The position numbers were made by a program, and so were the translations under genes. 64,000 bases of DNA from Paraspadella gotoi. Taxonomy: Eukaryota; Chaetognatha. Positions within the stretch are counted from its first letter, which is position 1. The number at the start of each line of letters is the position of its first letter. Below are positions 1 through 10,800 of this stretch, piece by piece. The notes beneath the pieces are model-generated. The model did no database searches. It was not told where the DNA came from and saw nothing but the letters and a program-made list of their open reading frames with translations. The DNA lies in NCBI GenBank assembly GCA_051294375.1, contig CM119266.1, forward strand, positions 18,710,087 through 18,774,086. Reading direction: 5' to 3'.

Positions 1-2940
1 TTTAACGTTTTGTCCCTTTACCCCCAGTCCTAGTAAGTCTGTTTCGCCTCACGTTTTATCCAGCTTTATATTAGATGGTGGGGCTATTTGGCGAATTTCG
101 ACACTACTCGGCAAAAAGTTGCCTTTTCTATTGCTAAACATGGTTTACTATTTTTTTTCCCATTCGTTCAGTTTGCTGGACGCAGTTTTGAAAAAACGAA
201 ATATTTAAATTAGCCAAATTAGATCATTTTATTAAGACTTTGTGCTTAAATTTTGTTTTTATTCATTGGCAAAGATAACAAATAGCTATGAATAATAAAA
301 ATAATTAGCGGATAATAAATATAAATATATATTTATAAAAATTGGATTTTGGATTTTCGTGGTTTATCCATTTTTGTTTATTAGCTCTTGCATTGTCACT
401 ATTACTTTTAAGATATGTTAATTCGTCTTGCTCACGGGTTTTAGAGTGCGCTTCCACCATACATGATTAGAAATTTAAAGAAATCGTGCATTAAAAGCAC
501 AACTCCTTACCTTTTTTGCAACTTCAATAATATGGGAGACTACTTGTGTCAAAAAGTCAAATTCAGTTCTTTATATTCTTGATACCAGGTTTGTAGTTTT
601 ATATTTTTTTTCGATGTTCAACAAATTTTTTTAATGCCGTTCTTTTTTATCATTTTTGATTTTGCGAAAAATAAGAGAAACTTTTATCCAAATATTTGCT
701 TATGTGTATTAGATTTTCAAATTTTTTAATATTGATTAATTCTAAATAAATTTGATACTGTCTTTTTAAATTATTTGCAGTTAGTAACAAAACGTTTTTA
801 TAAGAGATTTTCTTTGTTTCTGCGATATTCGAGGTCTTAGACACATTCTTTTCAGGTTAAAGATTTTTAAATCTATTGCAAGCCGAGTATAATTTCATGA
901 TGAAGCATTGATAAAATTATTAAATAACAAAAGATGAATGTATGAAAACACAATATACCCCATATTGGCTATAAATAATAATAATAATATAATCTATAAC
1001 AATTAAAGATGATCTATGATGACTTTGGTTGTAATAATCAATGAGATTTGTTTTGTGCTAAGTATTTTGTAATGCTTATTATTTCTCAGTGATGTTAAAT
1101 TTTTAAAAAAATAATTTAAATTTATTTGAATTCAAATTAATAATCTGTAATAAATGATGTACTTTGTACTGGCAGATTTGCCAAATCTTTAACTCTTTAT
1201 CTTCCACAATAAAAAAAGTTTAGTGATGAATTAACTAACATAAATATTTTGTATGAATTAGTTGAAAGCAATTGATTTTGTTACTTATATTAAGTTATAA
1301 TATTCATTGAATAATTTTTTTAAAAAATTGTTAAAATAAATTAAAATTTTTTGTAGTTATTCATTTAATTATTTTAATTTCAATTTATTATCAAATTTTA
1401 ACATTTTAAAAACGAAAGTCATGCAGTAAAGTCTAGTATTGAATGTTTGAAACTATATAAGCTTCGGTAAAAAGTGTGTAATATTAAAATTTTTCATTTC
1501 ATAATAGGGTAATTATGCAGAAGAAAAAATAATAAATTTTTCTATATAATGAACAGAAAAATAAAATAGTATTCTCAGGTCACTTATTGTTCATGCATTT
1601 TTTTTCCATCCGTCTCTTTTACTTGGGTAAATTTTTATAATTGCTCTTTTCTGTATTCCCACTGATGAGTGATGATGATATAGAAACATATATACACGTA
1701 CTAGGGATCTAAAAATTTATTATTTTCTGTTCTGCACTATCCCTCCTTTTATGATAATAAAAATTTTATCATCTGTGCATGCGATGACATTATAAGTATG
1801 TAGCTCTAGTTTTCCTTGTGTTTAAATGAGTATAAACCCATGACAAATGAAAATTTTGTTATTGAAATAAAATCTATTTTAATTTACTTTGATCTTTAAA
1901 CATGATATCAATATTTTTTTTAAAGTGCATTTAAATGAAATATTTAATTAAAATAGTTTTTTTTACCAAATAAAATGAAAGTTTTTGCATAACATTGTTA
2001 AAAACCGGAAACAACCCTTGCGCGGTATTTAGTTTCAAAATCCTTGTGGTTTTTAAATTGTAGTTTATTGAAAAACTGTGTCTAGGCCTTTGTGATGTCC
2101 CAGTTCTTTCTAGTTGGTAGAACTGATTTTTAATAATTTTTTATTTTTAAATCTAAATTTTGATAACTGATACAATACTTTTTGCACAGTTTTAAAAATG
2201 AACACTATCAGAACAATTTTATTTCTAGTGATGGTTTTTTTGTCGGTAAGTAGTTCATGATATGCTGAACAGTGAGGATTGTTCTATTTATTCATATTTA
2301 TTATTCATTCGTTATAGTATTCGTTTTAAGGATGTAAATCTAGTCCGTTTGTTTACAAACGTTGATTGTGATTCTATGCATCACAGGTTGTAGAACGAAA
2401 TCGCATCTCCTTGTAACCTACACGCTACCTTCTTGTGTGAAACTAGTCAGATTGTTCCAGTTTGTTTCGGGTAATATGATTTTCTCGTGCATGAGATAAC
2501 TTTAGTTTTAATTTAAAGATGATAAAACTTGTGTTCTTTTGGAAAAAAGGTTTGCTCACACCTGTACGATTTACTTTAGGATCTTTTAATTTCCTCACAT
2601 CACTAAATTAATTAAACCTACCCCGAAACTAAAACTTGATGCTGCAGAATTTTTAATTCAAGTCATAATAGTTATTCACGCTTATTGAGATTTCCATGTG
2701 CTATTCTTGGAGATTATGATTTAAATTAATCTTTTGGCGCTTATCTACGAACTCATAGAGAGATAAACAACTTGTTCCCGCGAGAGATAAACAATGCCTT
2801 CTATAAAAATGCATGACTTGAATATAGAGACACTTTATTTTGAGAAATTGTTTTATCTTTGAAAACTTTCCAAGTCTGCAATTCTATAGAGCCAAAGACT
2901 TTAAAACGATGCAGTTTTTCGCTTGAGAGTACATTTTTTC
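1..2940. other. AT-rich stretch, no gene recognised
   Basis: This stretch is very AT-rich, with many short homopolymer runs. The only notable open frame is a 64-codon one on the minus strand at 650-844. It is Lys/Ile/Asn/Leu-rich, as expected from base composition alone, and has no motif I know. I see no splice-bounded exon, RNA gene or clear repeat boundary here. It probably lies downstream of the minus-strand membrane-protein gene that ends near 7.47 kb. Confidence 0.5.
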
Positions 2941-2944
2941 CCAC

Positions 2945-3536
2945 CAGTTACATGGTGATAGTGTGAAACCCGCCGCTAGAAAAAAGCTGCCATTTGTAAA
3001 ATCATTATGCTTTTATTAATAATGAGAGCAAGTTTTATAGAAATAACAAAATTATTTATGTATAAAAATGTCATATTAATCAGTGTAGCCTTGGCAATTA
3101 GTAGAGATAATTTCCTTTCATAATTTTTTTATTATTAAACTTCAAGTCTATTATTTAAAAAAAATTTAATTAAAATAATATTAATATTTTTTAAAACCCT
3201 TAAAAATATAATCAAAAGTTCATATTAAAATATTTAAAACTTCAAATCTGTTTTTTAAAATGTTTTTTCCCTGTTTAAATTATAATAATTTAAATAATCA
3301 ATATTTATATAGGTATCCTAAAAATAATAAGTTTAAAAATGGTAAACTATTTTAAAATGTATCTCTCAGTTCTTATTAAGAAGGCAAATCAAAACTGATT
3401 ATTAGTAAAGTTTTACATATAAATAATTTTCAATTTTTCTACAGAATTAGCTTTCAATATTATTAAAATCATTACAGATTTGCAAATGGCAGCTCCTTTC
3501 TTGTAGCTGGTTTTAAATTGTCGCCATGTTTATCTG
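2945..3536. mobile_element. Tc1-like MITE (inverted terminal repeats)
   Basis: The left end begins CAGTTACATGG and runs through a GCCGCTAGAAAAAAGCTGCC segment. The right end, reverse-complemented, begins CAGATAAACATGG and also runs into a TAGAAA...AGCTGCCATTTG segment. The arms are about 60 bases and imperfect. The interior is AT-rich and non-coding. CAG-starting arms suit Tc1/mariner, but I cannot see a clean TA duplication, so the superfamily call is inference. Confidence 0.6.
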
Positions 3537-3539
3537 AGC

Positions 3540-4740
3540 TTATTTATCTGTGATTTTTGTTTTACTCTTAGTTCAATTAATTGCTGATTGATTACCATAT
3601 TTTTCTCTTTACGTTTTTCCCATTGCCTTTAAAATATCCTTGGTTTATTCAGTCGAACATGAATCAATTTTCTTAATTCTTACGTGGAATCACTAATTTT
3701 CAATGAAGTTTTTTCCTTGCCGATGAACGTTGTTGATTCCGCTAACTATTGATTTAAATTTTTATTACTTTGTAAAAAAGTGAAGCGTGTTTTGTTTTTG
3801 TTTTTTTTTGTGTTTTTTTTTTTTTTTAGTTAGCCAAACGGTTTCAAATATTACGGCTGCCACGTTATATCTTAAGCATGACTAATCTTGCTTAAGATTT
3901 AAATTCTTTACCTCAATCTTAAGTTACTACTCTTAATTTATTAACGAACCAGGGTGGTCTTTATTTACTAGTTGTTGGGAATGATTTCCGTTTTGGTAAT
4001 TTTAATTATTAGAGCCCACAATACTTATGCACCTGGTTTTTGTTGTTGTTAACTTAAAGGAAATCCACTGTTATGATTTATCAGTTTTTAGAAAAACTGA
4101 CTGGTAATCATTAATATTATTCATTTTATTCCTTTATTCGCCTTGTTTCAAATCATAGAGAAAACAAATTGCTGTTCATAAATGAGGCAAATTCTGTCAT
4201 TATCATCCATTTCTTGTAAGTTGCATATCGGAAGTGACATCATTAAATAAAACTAACGCTAATTGTCCGAAGATTAACATGCTACACACTTCAAGTTTAA
4301 CTGAGATACTTTGTAATTTCATAACTATTAAAATTATAAGTAGTTCTCTATACCTATCATCAGCTATGTATTCTTATTGGCAATTATGTACGAGTAGTAT
4401 TCTATAATCTTGTGCATCGATTTCACTATTTGTTAGACATGTGTAGACATTATTTTTATGCTTCGGTATTTTTGAAAATTCTTTAGTTTTCACGTTGGTA
4501 CAATTACGTTATCTATTTTGACGCGTTTTCTGTAAAAAAAAAAAGTTATTAAGAACAAACAAAAGGTTTTGAAGTTTCATACTATTGTGTACACTTTTGT
4601 TGTGCATTTAAACGGTAAATAAACATTTTTTTATTTTTATTCAAATTGTGTTCTTCCTTGGGTAAGTCTGAAAAATCCACAGTAAGGAGTTAAAAGGGCT
4701 TACCTGTGTGGAAAAGGCGCCATGTAGACTGAAGTACCAT
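3540..4740. other. AT-rich intergenic DNA
   Basis: No open frame of note, no repeat boundary and no splice-bounded exon was found. A T-rich run sits near 3800-3830. Confidence 0.5.
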
Positions 4741-4829
4741 CAGTGAAAAATGGCGAAAACAATAATATTTAGTTTTCTACCATTTTTAGTTCGAATTGAG
4801 TTAGTTATTTTTTCACTTTTTATAAATTT

Positions 4830-5028
4830 GGGAATAAAGGTGCCAATGGTGCCATTGTCGCTCTCAGAAAAGAGGAAAAGATGCGCAATATTAGCGGCGG
4901 GGTTGAAAAGAATCGCGTTAAAGGTGTGGAAAAACATTTCACCGTCATTCCTCAATTCGCTGTATGAGAGCATACCCAGACGAATGCAGGCAGTAATCGA
5001 TGCCGAGGGAAGGCACACCAAATATTGA
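4830..5028 (+). pseudogene. Tc1-like transposase, C-terminal remnant
   Basis: The last ~60 codons of an open frame starting at 4750 read as the C-terminus of a Tc1/mariner transposase: a Trp-containing helix followed by a segment like ESIPRRMQAVIDAEGRHTKY and a stop. The SMPRR-x-QAV-x-x-x-x-G-x-x-TKY ending is characteristic of Tc1 transposases. The DNA-binding domains and the DDE catalytic residues are absent, and upstream codons look like unrelated AT-rich sequence, so this is a dead 3' fragment. The overlapping minus-strand frame at 4740-5084 is its antisense shadow. Confidence 0.8.
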
Positions 5029-5078
5029 GAATGTTTTACCCATGTTTTATATATATTTTTATTGAATAAATAAACTTT

Positions 5079-5145
5079 TAACAATTACATGGTGACAATT
5101 TTACAAGCGCCGGTAGAAATACGCTGTCATTTACAAACCAGTGGT
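5079..5145 (+). repeat. solo Tc1-like terminal repeat
   Basis: This starts CAATTACATGGTGAC and contains GCCGGTAGAAATACGCTGTC, matching the arms of the MITE at 2945-3536. It sits just after the transposase remnant but points the wrong way to be that element's own right end, so it is probably the left end of another copy. A related right-facing arm lies at 12565-12615. Confidence 0.5.
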
Positions 5146-5379
5146 TATTTCATTGATTTTAAAAATTAGTAACCATGAAAAATAAATAAATTTAAATTAC
5201 TGGGTAAGGGTTGAGCAGTTTCCGGAATATTTAAATGAAAACAAGGACGACGGGTGAGAATCTTGCTGACAGCTAAGTTTAGGGTTGAAGAGTTTACAAA
5301 ATATAAAAAAGGACGCACTGTTCGCGTGAGAGAAATGGGGTTGAATATTGTTATCGAAGTATGGGTTACGGTTAGAAAT

Positions 5380-5710
5380 TTTACAAATCGTGTTTTAGGG
5401 TTAGGGTTGTGTAGTTTCAGTCGTTTGGATTTTTGAGTTCGGGATAGGGGATAGGGGCTTGCGGTCGATGTTAGGGTTAGGGTTTGGACCTGGTGAGGGT
5501 TAACTCTAACTGGGACAGCCGCTCTCCGGAGGAATTGGTTATTGTTGGGATTGGGGCTTGGATTTAGGATGCTTGCTGGGATGTCACGAGCCGGGGCAAT
5601 TGGTTAGGAACGGGGCAAGGTCTTAAGGTTTGGGTTGAGCGGAAGTTTTGGTGGTGATGTCGCGAGCAGAGGAAACGTGTTAGGGTTAGGATTACAATTC
5701 TATGTGAAAA
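5380..5710 (+). repeat. degenerate TTAGGG-rich block
   Basis: TTAGGG-like hexamers (GTTAGGGTTAGGGTT and variants) are interspersed with G-rich sequence in a region much more GC-rich than its surroundings. A similar block lies at 37800-38170, and both contain the phrase TCGCGAGC near a TTAGG run. It could be an interstitial telomere-like block or a G-rich satellite. The 60-codon plus-strand frame in it looks like a by-product of composition. Confidence 0.55.
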
Positions 5711-6112
5711 AAATTAACTGAACCCTTAAGCTCAACCTATGTAGATTTTCTTTAATAAGAAATGGTTTCAGGGATAGGGTACTTCAGACAAAAAATTTTC
5801 ACCGATAATTAAAATGTTGAAAATTAATCGTTTTTTTTTTTTCACCCCTAATTGAAAGCAGTGATGATGACGCCGGTCGCTCCCCAAACTACCCAGCCAT
5901 GTATGTCGCTGATTGCCCGTCTTGCTTTAGGCCCGTAAGGGTAATGGGATAATGAGAATAAGGAGAGATGCAGTTGCAGTTGCTCTATGCAGTTGTCAAT
6001 AATTAATATTTACAAAATTGCTTTCCTAAGCTCAAAATCGCGCGAAATGAATGATAGGTTAAGTACCAGTATTTTTAAATTCTAACATTCTACTTTTATT
6101 TTAATAAATTTT

Positions 6113-6286
6113 ATCAATTCGTATTAAGAGTAAAAAAAACGTTTGTTTTTGTAGTAACAACGGCAAAGTTTATTAATAAACGTTTATTTCTAATAAACTT
6201 TTCCGTTGTTACAACCAAAACGAACGTTTTTTTATTCTTAATTTTAACACAAAGAAAAGAAAGTCCTCTACATAATCAATTCGTAT
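6113..6286 (+). mobile_element. 150-bp fold-back insertion with 12-bp target duplication
   Basis: The 12-base sequence ATCAATTCGTAT flanks a 150-base insert on both sides (6113-6124 and 6275-6286). The insert is mostly two inverted arms (6125-~6172 and ~6190-6241) that would fold into a near-perfect hairpin, followed by an A-rich tail containing AACACAAAGAAAAGAAAG. The arm, tail and 12-base duplication layout is shared with the insertions at 10651-11907 and 29454-29596, which carry hammerhead motifs. This copy lacks the ribozyme core. Confidence 0.75.
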
Positions 6287-6501
6287 GAAATATTAAAAAA
6301 GTTTTGCTTATAAAATAACGTTCTCTTCCCCAAAACAAGTTCTAGCAAACAATGTCACACCGGCACGGAATGATTGTTATTGAGCAAGAAAATTTATTGT
6401 TATTGATTATATGATTTATAAAATCTTTGTTGGAAACTTTACTTTCTCTCTCTCTATGTTTGTGAAACCAAAAATGTACTTTTTCACAACTGGTAAAAGA
6501 G

Positions 6502-6535
6502 CTGATCAAGGATTGAACTAAAGCCGAAACATGTA
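6502..6535 (+). ncRNA. degenerate hammerhead-ribozyme motif
   Basis: CTGATCA, a short stem with GG/CC ends, then GAAAC and ATGTA follow the hammerhead order. The conserved CUGAUGA box has G8 changed to C, which should abolish catalysis. A pyrimidine-rich tract lies upstream and ATAAAATCACAACGAAAA downstream, as in the better copies at 23.7 and 29.5 kb. It is read as a dead member of that family. Confidence 0.5.
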
Positions 6536-6577
6536 CGTCTTTGTTTATAAAATCACAACGAAAAAAAAGCTTAAACA

Positions 6578-6845
6578 GTTTACAAGTATTGGCTGCGCCA
6601 ATACATGAAAATCACTTTCAAGGGCTTAAACTGAACTGTTACTAAAGCATTAATTACATTTTGCTATTTGCAAAAATATTTTATAAAACAAAATACTATT
6701 TTGTTTTGATATATTATATATGATTAAAATGTTTTGATCAAAACACAGAATAAGAAATTTAAAAATAAATTATTATTTGAGAGCAGGTATAAGTGAAGAT
6801 CTAGTGGGTGCAGATTAAGTTTATTTTGAATGTCTCTTTGTTTTA
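6578..6845 (+). repeat. dispersed repeat D, copy 1
   Basis: About 265 bases, starting near TGGCTGCGCCAATACATG and ending near TTTGTTTTACA, recur at 51968-52245 with small substitutions and indels. It is AT-rich and non-coding. It follows directly on the hammerhead-like motif at 6502, so it may be internal sequence of a related retroelement (inference). Confidence 0.7.
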
Positions 6846-6900
6846 CAAAAAGCTTCCTTCTTTGTAATGCCCTATATTAGAATAAGGTAAAAATACAAAA

Positions 6901-7137
6901 TGTAGTGGTAGTATTTCATACCCCACTACTCGTCCGAGAATCAGCAGCACCTATGGCGCCGGAGGTAGCACGAGCTCCTCCCAACCCAAAGGACTCGGGT
7001 TCGCGCCCTGCTGATTCATACAAGTAAAAGCGGGACGGGGCGTCTAACCCACCTGTAGTGTCGGACTACAGCCCGATCCGAAGTTCGGGACCTTGTGTGC
7101 AACGGACGGTAAACTGCTCGCGGCATCGTCTTCCACA
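6901..7137 (+). mobile_element. solo LTR, family B (copy 1)
   Basis: This 237-base unit starts TGTAGTGG and ends CCACA, with a 4-base AAAA repeat on each side. It begins with a hairpin-forming GTAGTGGTA...CCCCACTAC segment. The interior includes GGACTCGGGTTCGCGCCC, which resembles a pol III B box, and a GC-rich core (GACGGGGCG ... CGATCCGAAG) shared with family A LTRs at 12651 and elsewhere. A second copy with ATAT flanks is at 9404-9631. A tRNA-derived SINE was considered, but the TG...CA ends and 4-base duplications fit a solo LTR better. Confidence 0.6.
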
Positions 7138-7472
7138 AAAATAATTTAATGGGACTGTTCTTTTATTTCAGAAAAAAAAAATCAAACCTCTGGTGGGTAT
7201 ACTTAAACGGAATTTTATTGTTATTTTGTTTTTAAAAATGATCTTTGCTTTGTACCACCCTATGGTTTATTAAGACTAAAACATATAAAAATTCGCTATT
7301 TTGTCAACTCAACTCAAGTTAATAATCATAATTTATAATATTATGACCTATTTCAAATTAGTTGGTGGCGGACCAACAAATCGACTCAGTGAATTACTAG
7401 ATGCCTACTACATTGAACTACAGTGCAACAAGCAAGAGCGACATTTCTCCCGATTTAATCCGCCGAAATATT

Positions 7473-7865
7473 TTAAAAGCAGTTAGTCGTTGTTCGGTTT
7501 CTCTCACAAATGATGAGAAGGTCTTTTTTCTTCTTTTGACCCTGAATTCGACAGGGTTCTGTGCCCGTTTTAAAACCAGCCATAACCAGCTTTTGTAAGT
7601 AAAACGAAACGTAGTCGTATTCGCATGGCCGGCCGCAGGGAAGACCGTTGGATCCGAAGTTTCCTTTGGCGTCCTTCCACTTATTTACTATCGGTGTGAA
7701 CCCAAACTTACACTTCGTCAGCGGCGTTTTTACCCCATCAACTGTCGCCTCCGTGGCGCCCGGATAAAGAAACAGGCAATCTTTTCCTTTGTACGAATGG
7801 GGTTTTGGCGATCGATCTCTCCGACGACTGAGCCACTCATCCCATATGTATTCAGATTTCCCACT
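7473..7865 (-). CDS. EGF membrane-protein gene, terminal exon
   Basis: The acceptor ...ATTGTAG is followed by 130 open codons and a TAA. The start phase (0) fits the donor of the preceding exon. The translation is rich in Cys, Trp and Gly, including KDCLFLYPGATEATVDG and GLPCGRPCEYDY, and looks secreted. No ATG lies near its start, so simple ORF calling misses it. A good internal donor (GTAAGT, near 7709) exists and could give a shorter isoform. The two plus-strand open frames at 7301-7598 are antisense shadows. Confidence 0.75.
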   Translation of the reverse strand, partial: SGKSEYIWDEWLSRRRDRSPKPHSYKGKDCLFLYPGATEATVDGVKTPLTKCKFGFTPIVNKWKDAKGNFGSNGLPCGRPCEYDYVSFYLQKLVMAGFKTGTEPCRIQGQKKKKDLLIICERNRTTTNCF

Positions 7866-10800
7866 CTACAATGAATAACAATTTGACCTGTAGAATTCTA
7901 TTTCGTGCCGATGATGGCTCGCAATTAAAGCCGAAAAAAAAACATGTCCGTATTTTTCATGTTTTAAAAAAATATTTTATTGAACTCTGCGATTCCAAAA
8001 TTAAAATATAATTTATTATTATTAGAAATTGTTATAATATTCTGCTAAAATTTTATTAAAGGAGTTTGATTTAATCATAAACATTAAAAGGCACCAGATT
8101 AATCAATGCTAGAATGTTTTCTTCGATCGAGTCTAATGTATATTCTCAAAATCTCAATATCTGGGACATTTAACATGACTCACCTTTGTTTTAATTTCTA
8201 CAGTTTTAGGTATAGAATTTCGAATCAGGGCGAAAAGCTCTCCTTTTTTTATTTTATCCGCGACGCCCTGAGGCCAAGTCATCCACTTAGGATCGTCAGG
8301 TTTTGGAGTAGGCATCTGCTGTGTCGTTGAATTGTTAGCCCATGATGCTAACCATTTTTCAACAGTCCCCAATTCTTCTAGGCTATCTACGGTCCACACC
8401 TCCCAAGCGTGTACTTGAGCTGATACTTTTCTGATGGAAATCAGTTTTGAAACCAAATCAAATTAAAAAATCTTAAAAGCATAAGGATCGTCGCAATCCG
8501 CATAAGAAAAATCTGGATTGACAACAAAATTTTGATACTAAAAAAAAAATCAAATTTGAGAAAAGAAAATTAATTTATAAACAGAAAAAAAATTATATTT
8601 TGCGATGTCAATTAAAAAAAATAGTAAAGTACCGAGGAAAATTAAAGTTACAGTTTCTCGAAAAACAAAAAAACCTTTTTCATTGTCAAAAAATTAACTG
8701 ATCAGCAGACGCAGCCCCTGAGAAAAAAAAAATAATAGCAAAATGATAACATGCACGAATGCGATGCTTAATTTTACGAGTTAAATCCTAATTAATTTTT
8801 TTTTTAATAAAAACGATGAGAGAGAGAGAGAGAAAGAGAGAAAAAAAAAAGAAAAAATCAAAAGGCAGCAGCAGAAGCAGCAGGAGAAAAGAGAGAAAAA
8901 GAGAGCCCCTGCAGAACCAGCTGCAGACTCAAAAGGCAGCAGCAGAAGCAGCAGGAGAAAAAAAAGAAAAAGAATAAGCCCTTGCAAAGCCAGCTGCAGA
9001 CTCATTTTTTTCCCTATGAATCAGTGACTAGGGAAAAGAGAGAGGGAGAGAGACATGTAATTAAAAAAGAAAAGAGAGAGAAAGAAATATAAAAATAAAA
9101 GACAGAAAATTTGTTTGTTTTGATAAAACGTAAACAAAACATATTTAATAACTGTCCTGACTGAATTTTAAGGACATCGATGATGAGAAGCTGTATATAA
9201 ATTTTTAGCTTCATACACCCAAATTTAATCATAAAAAAGGCTGATGACGACGACGACGCCACTTATGTGCAAAACCAGAGCAATATCGTCGCAAACGCAA
9301 AGCGATTGCGACGATAAAAACAATGATTATTTTAAAAGGGGAATAGGGAGATCAAGAGGTATGAAATAAGTGAAAATTTTAAATAAAAAAGTATTAAACA
9401 TATTGTCGCGGTAGTATTTCATACCCCGCTACTCGTCCGATAATCAGCTGGACCTATCGCGCCGGAGCTCCTCCCAACCCAAAGGACTCGGATTCGCGCC
9501 CTGCTGATTCACACAAGTAACAAGCCGGACGGGGCGTCTAACCCACCTGTAGTGACGGACTACAGCCCGTTCCGAAGTTCGGGACCTTTTGTGCAACCGA
9601 CGGTGAACTGCTCGCGGCATCGTCTTCTACAATATCCTTATACTATTAACCCTAATGTAATATCAAAATTTTAAAATCGTTTTTCACAGGAGGTGTGATT
9701 CTACCATCTTGGAAAATGAATAATGTATAATTTTCACGATAATTTTATGAAAATAATCATTTATCATATCATAATATTATAATATTATATTTATACTTAA
9801 TATAACCTCTGGGGGTTTTGATCATTTGATTATAATATTAAGCTATACTATATTAATAAATATTTATTATATTTTAATATTATTAAAATTTTAATATTGA
9901 ATAAATTTATTTTTAAACAGAATATTTTTATATACTTTTTTTTTATTCCTCACTCTGGTATATCTAATCATATTACGCAATAGATTCATTTGAATCAGAA
10001 AAATCGAACTTTTTTATATAGGTATATCGTTTTATTTGATCTTAAAATAAAAAGCTGTTGTGGTGGTATATTCACACCACCTCACGTCCACGATCGTTCA
10101 GCCAATACCATTGGCTCAGAGGGGGAACATACCATCCCAGGCGTTGTGTTCCATCCACAATTCCACAGGCCTAACGACTTCCCTCTGCAATGGAAAAGCG
10201 AGATTGTCCTAGGCTAGGGTAACCGCGCCAGTGACTGGATGCGTCACTGAAGGTCGGAAGCCCCCAAAGCCAACAGTGAGATACCCCATCCCTATGGGCA
10301 TCACAGGCAACCCGGCTGTTGCCATACTGTATAAGTTACTGAAACTAGAAAAGGTGTCAGCGTCTTATTCTTTTTCCAAGATGGTATATTAATATTGTCC
10401 GTTATTATTTTAGAGCATTTCAAAATAACGAAATATGAGAAAAATGAGAAAAATTTGGGAAAAAAATGCCAATACGCATATCAAAAAATATTAATTAATT
10501 AATTATTTGCACAAACTTGTTTGTTTTTAGGTCTTTTTATCATGTTACTGACCACGACAAAAGCAACGACGACGACTACCAAATCGACGAAGATTAAATG
10601 AATAAATGATTAATTAATTAAATATTTAATTAAAATATTATTGAATTCTTAGGAAAAACAGTTTATTTAAAATGTGGCAACGAATTTTATGACAAGTAAG
10701 TCGGACATGTTTCGACTCTTACAGTTTTAGAGTCTTCATCAGCAAGTGATTTTACAACAATTTTTCTCTTGAAAGTTGAGTTAGTGAGAAAGTGTGAGAT

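Noticed and set aside
650-844. 64-codon minus-strand frame as a further exon
   Set aside because: The composition is what AT-rich DNA gives, with no acceptor/donor pair or protein motif.
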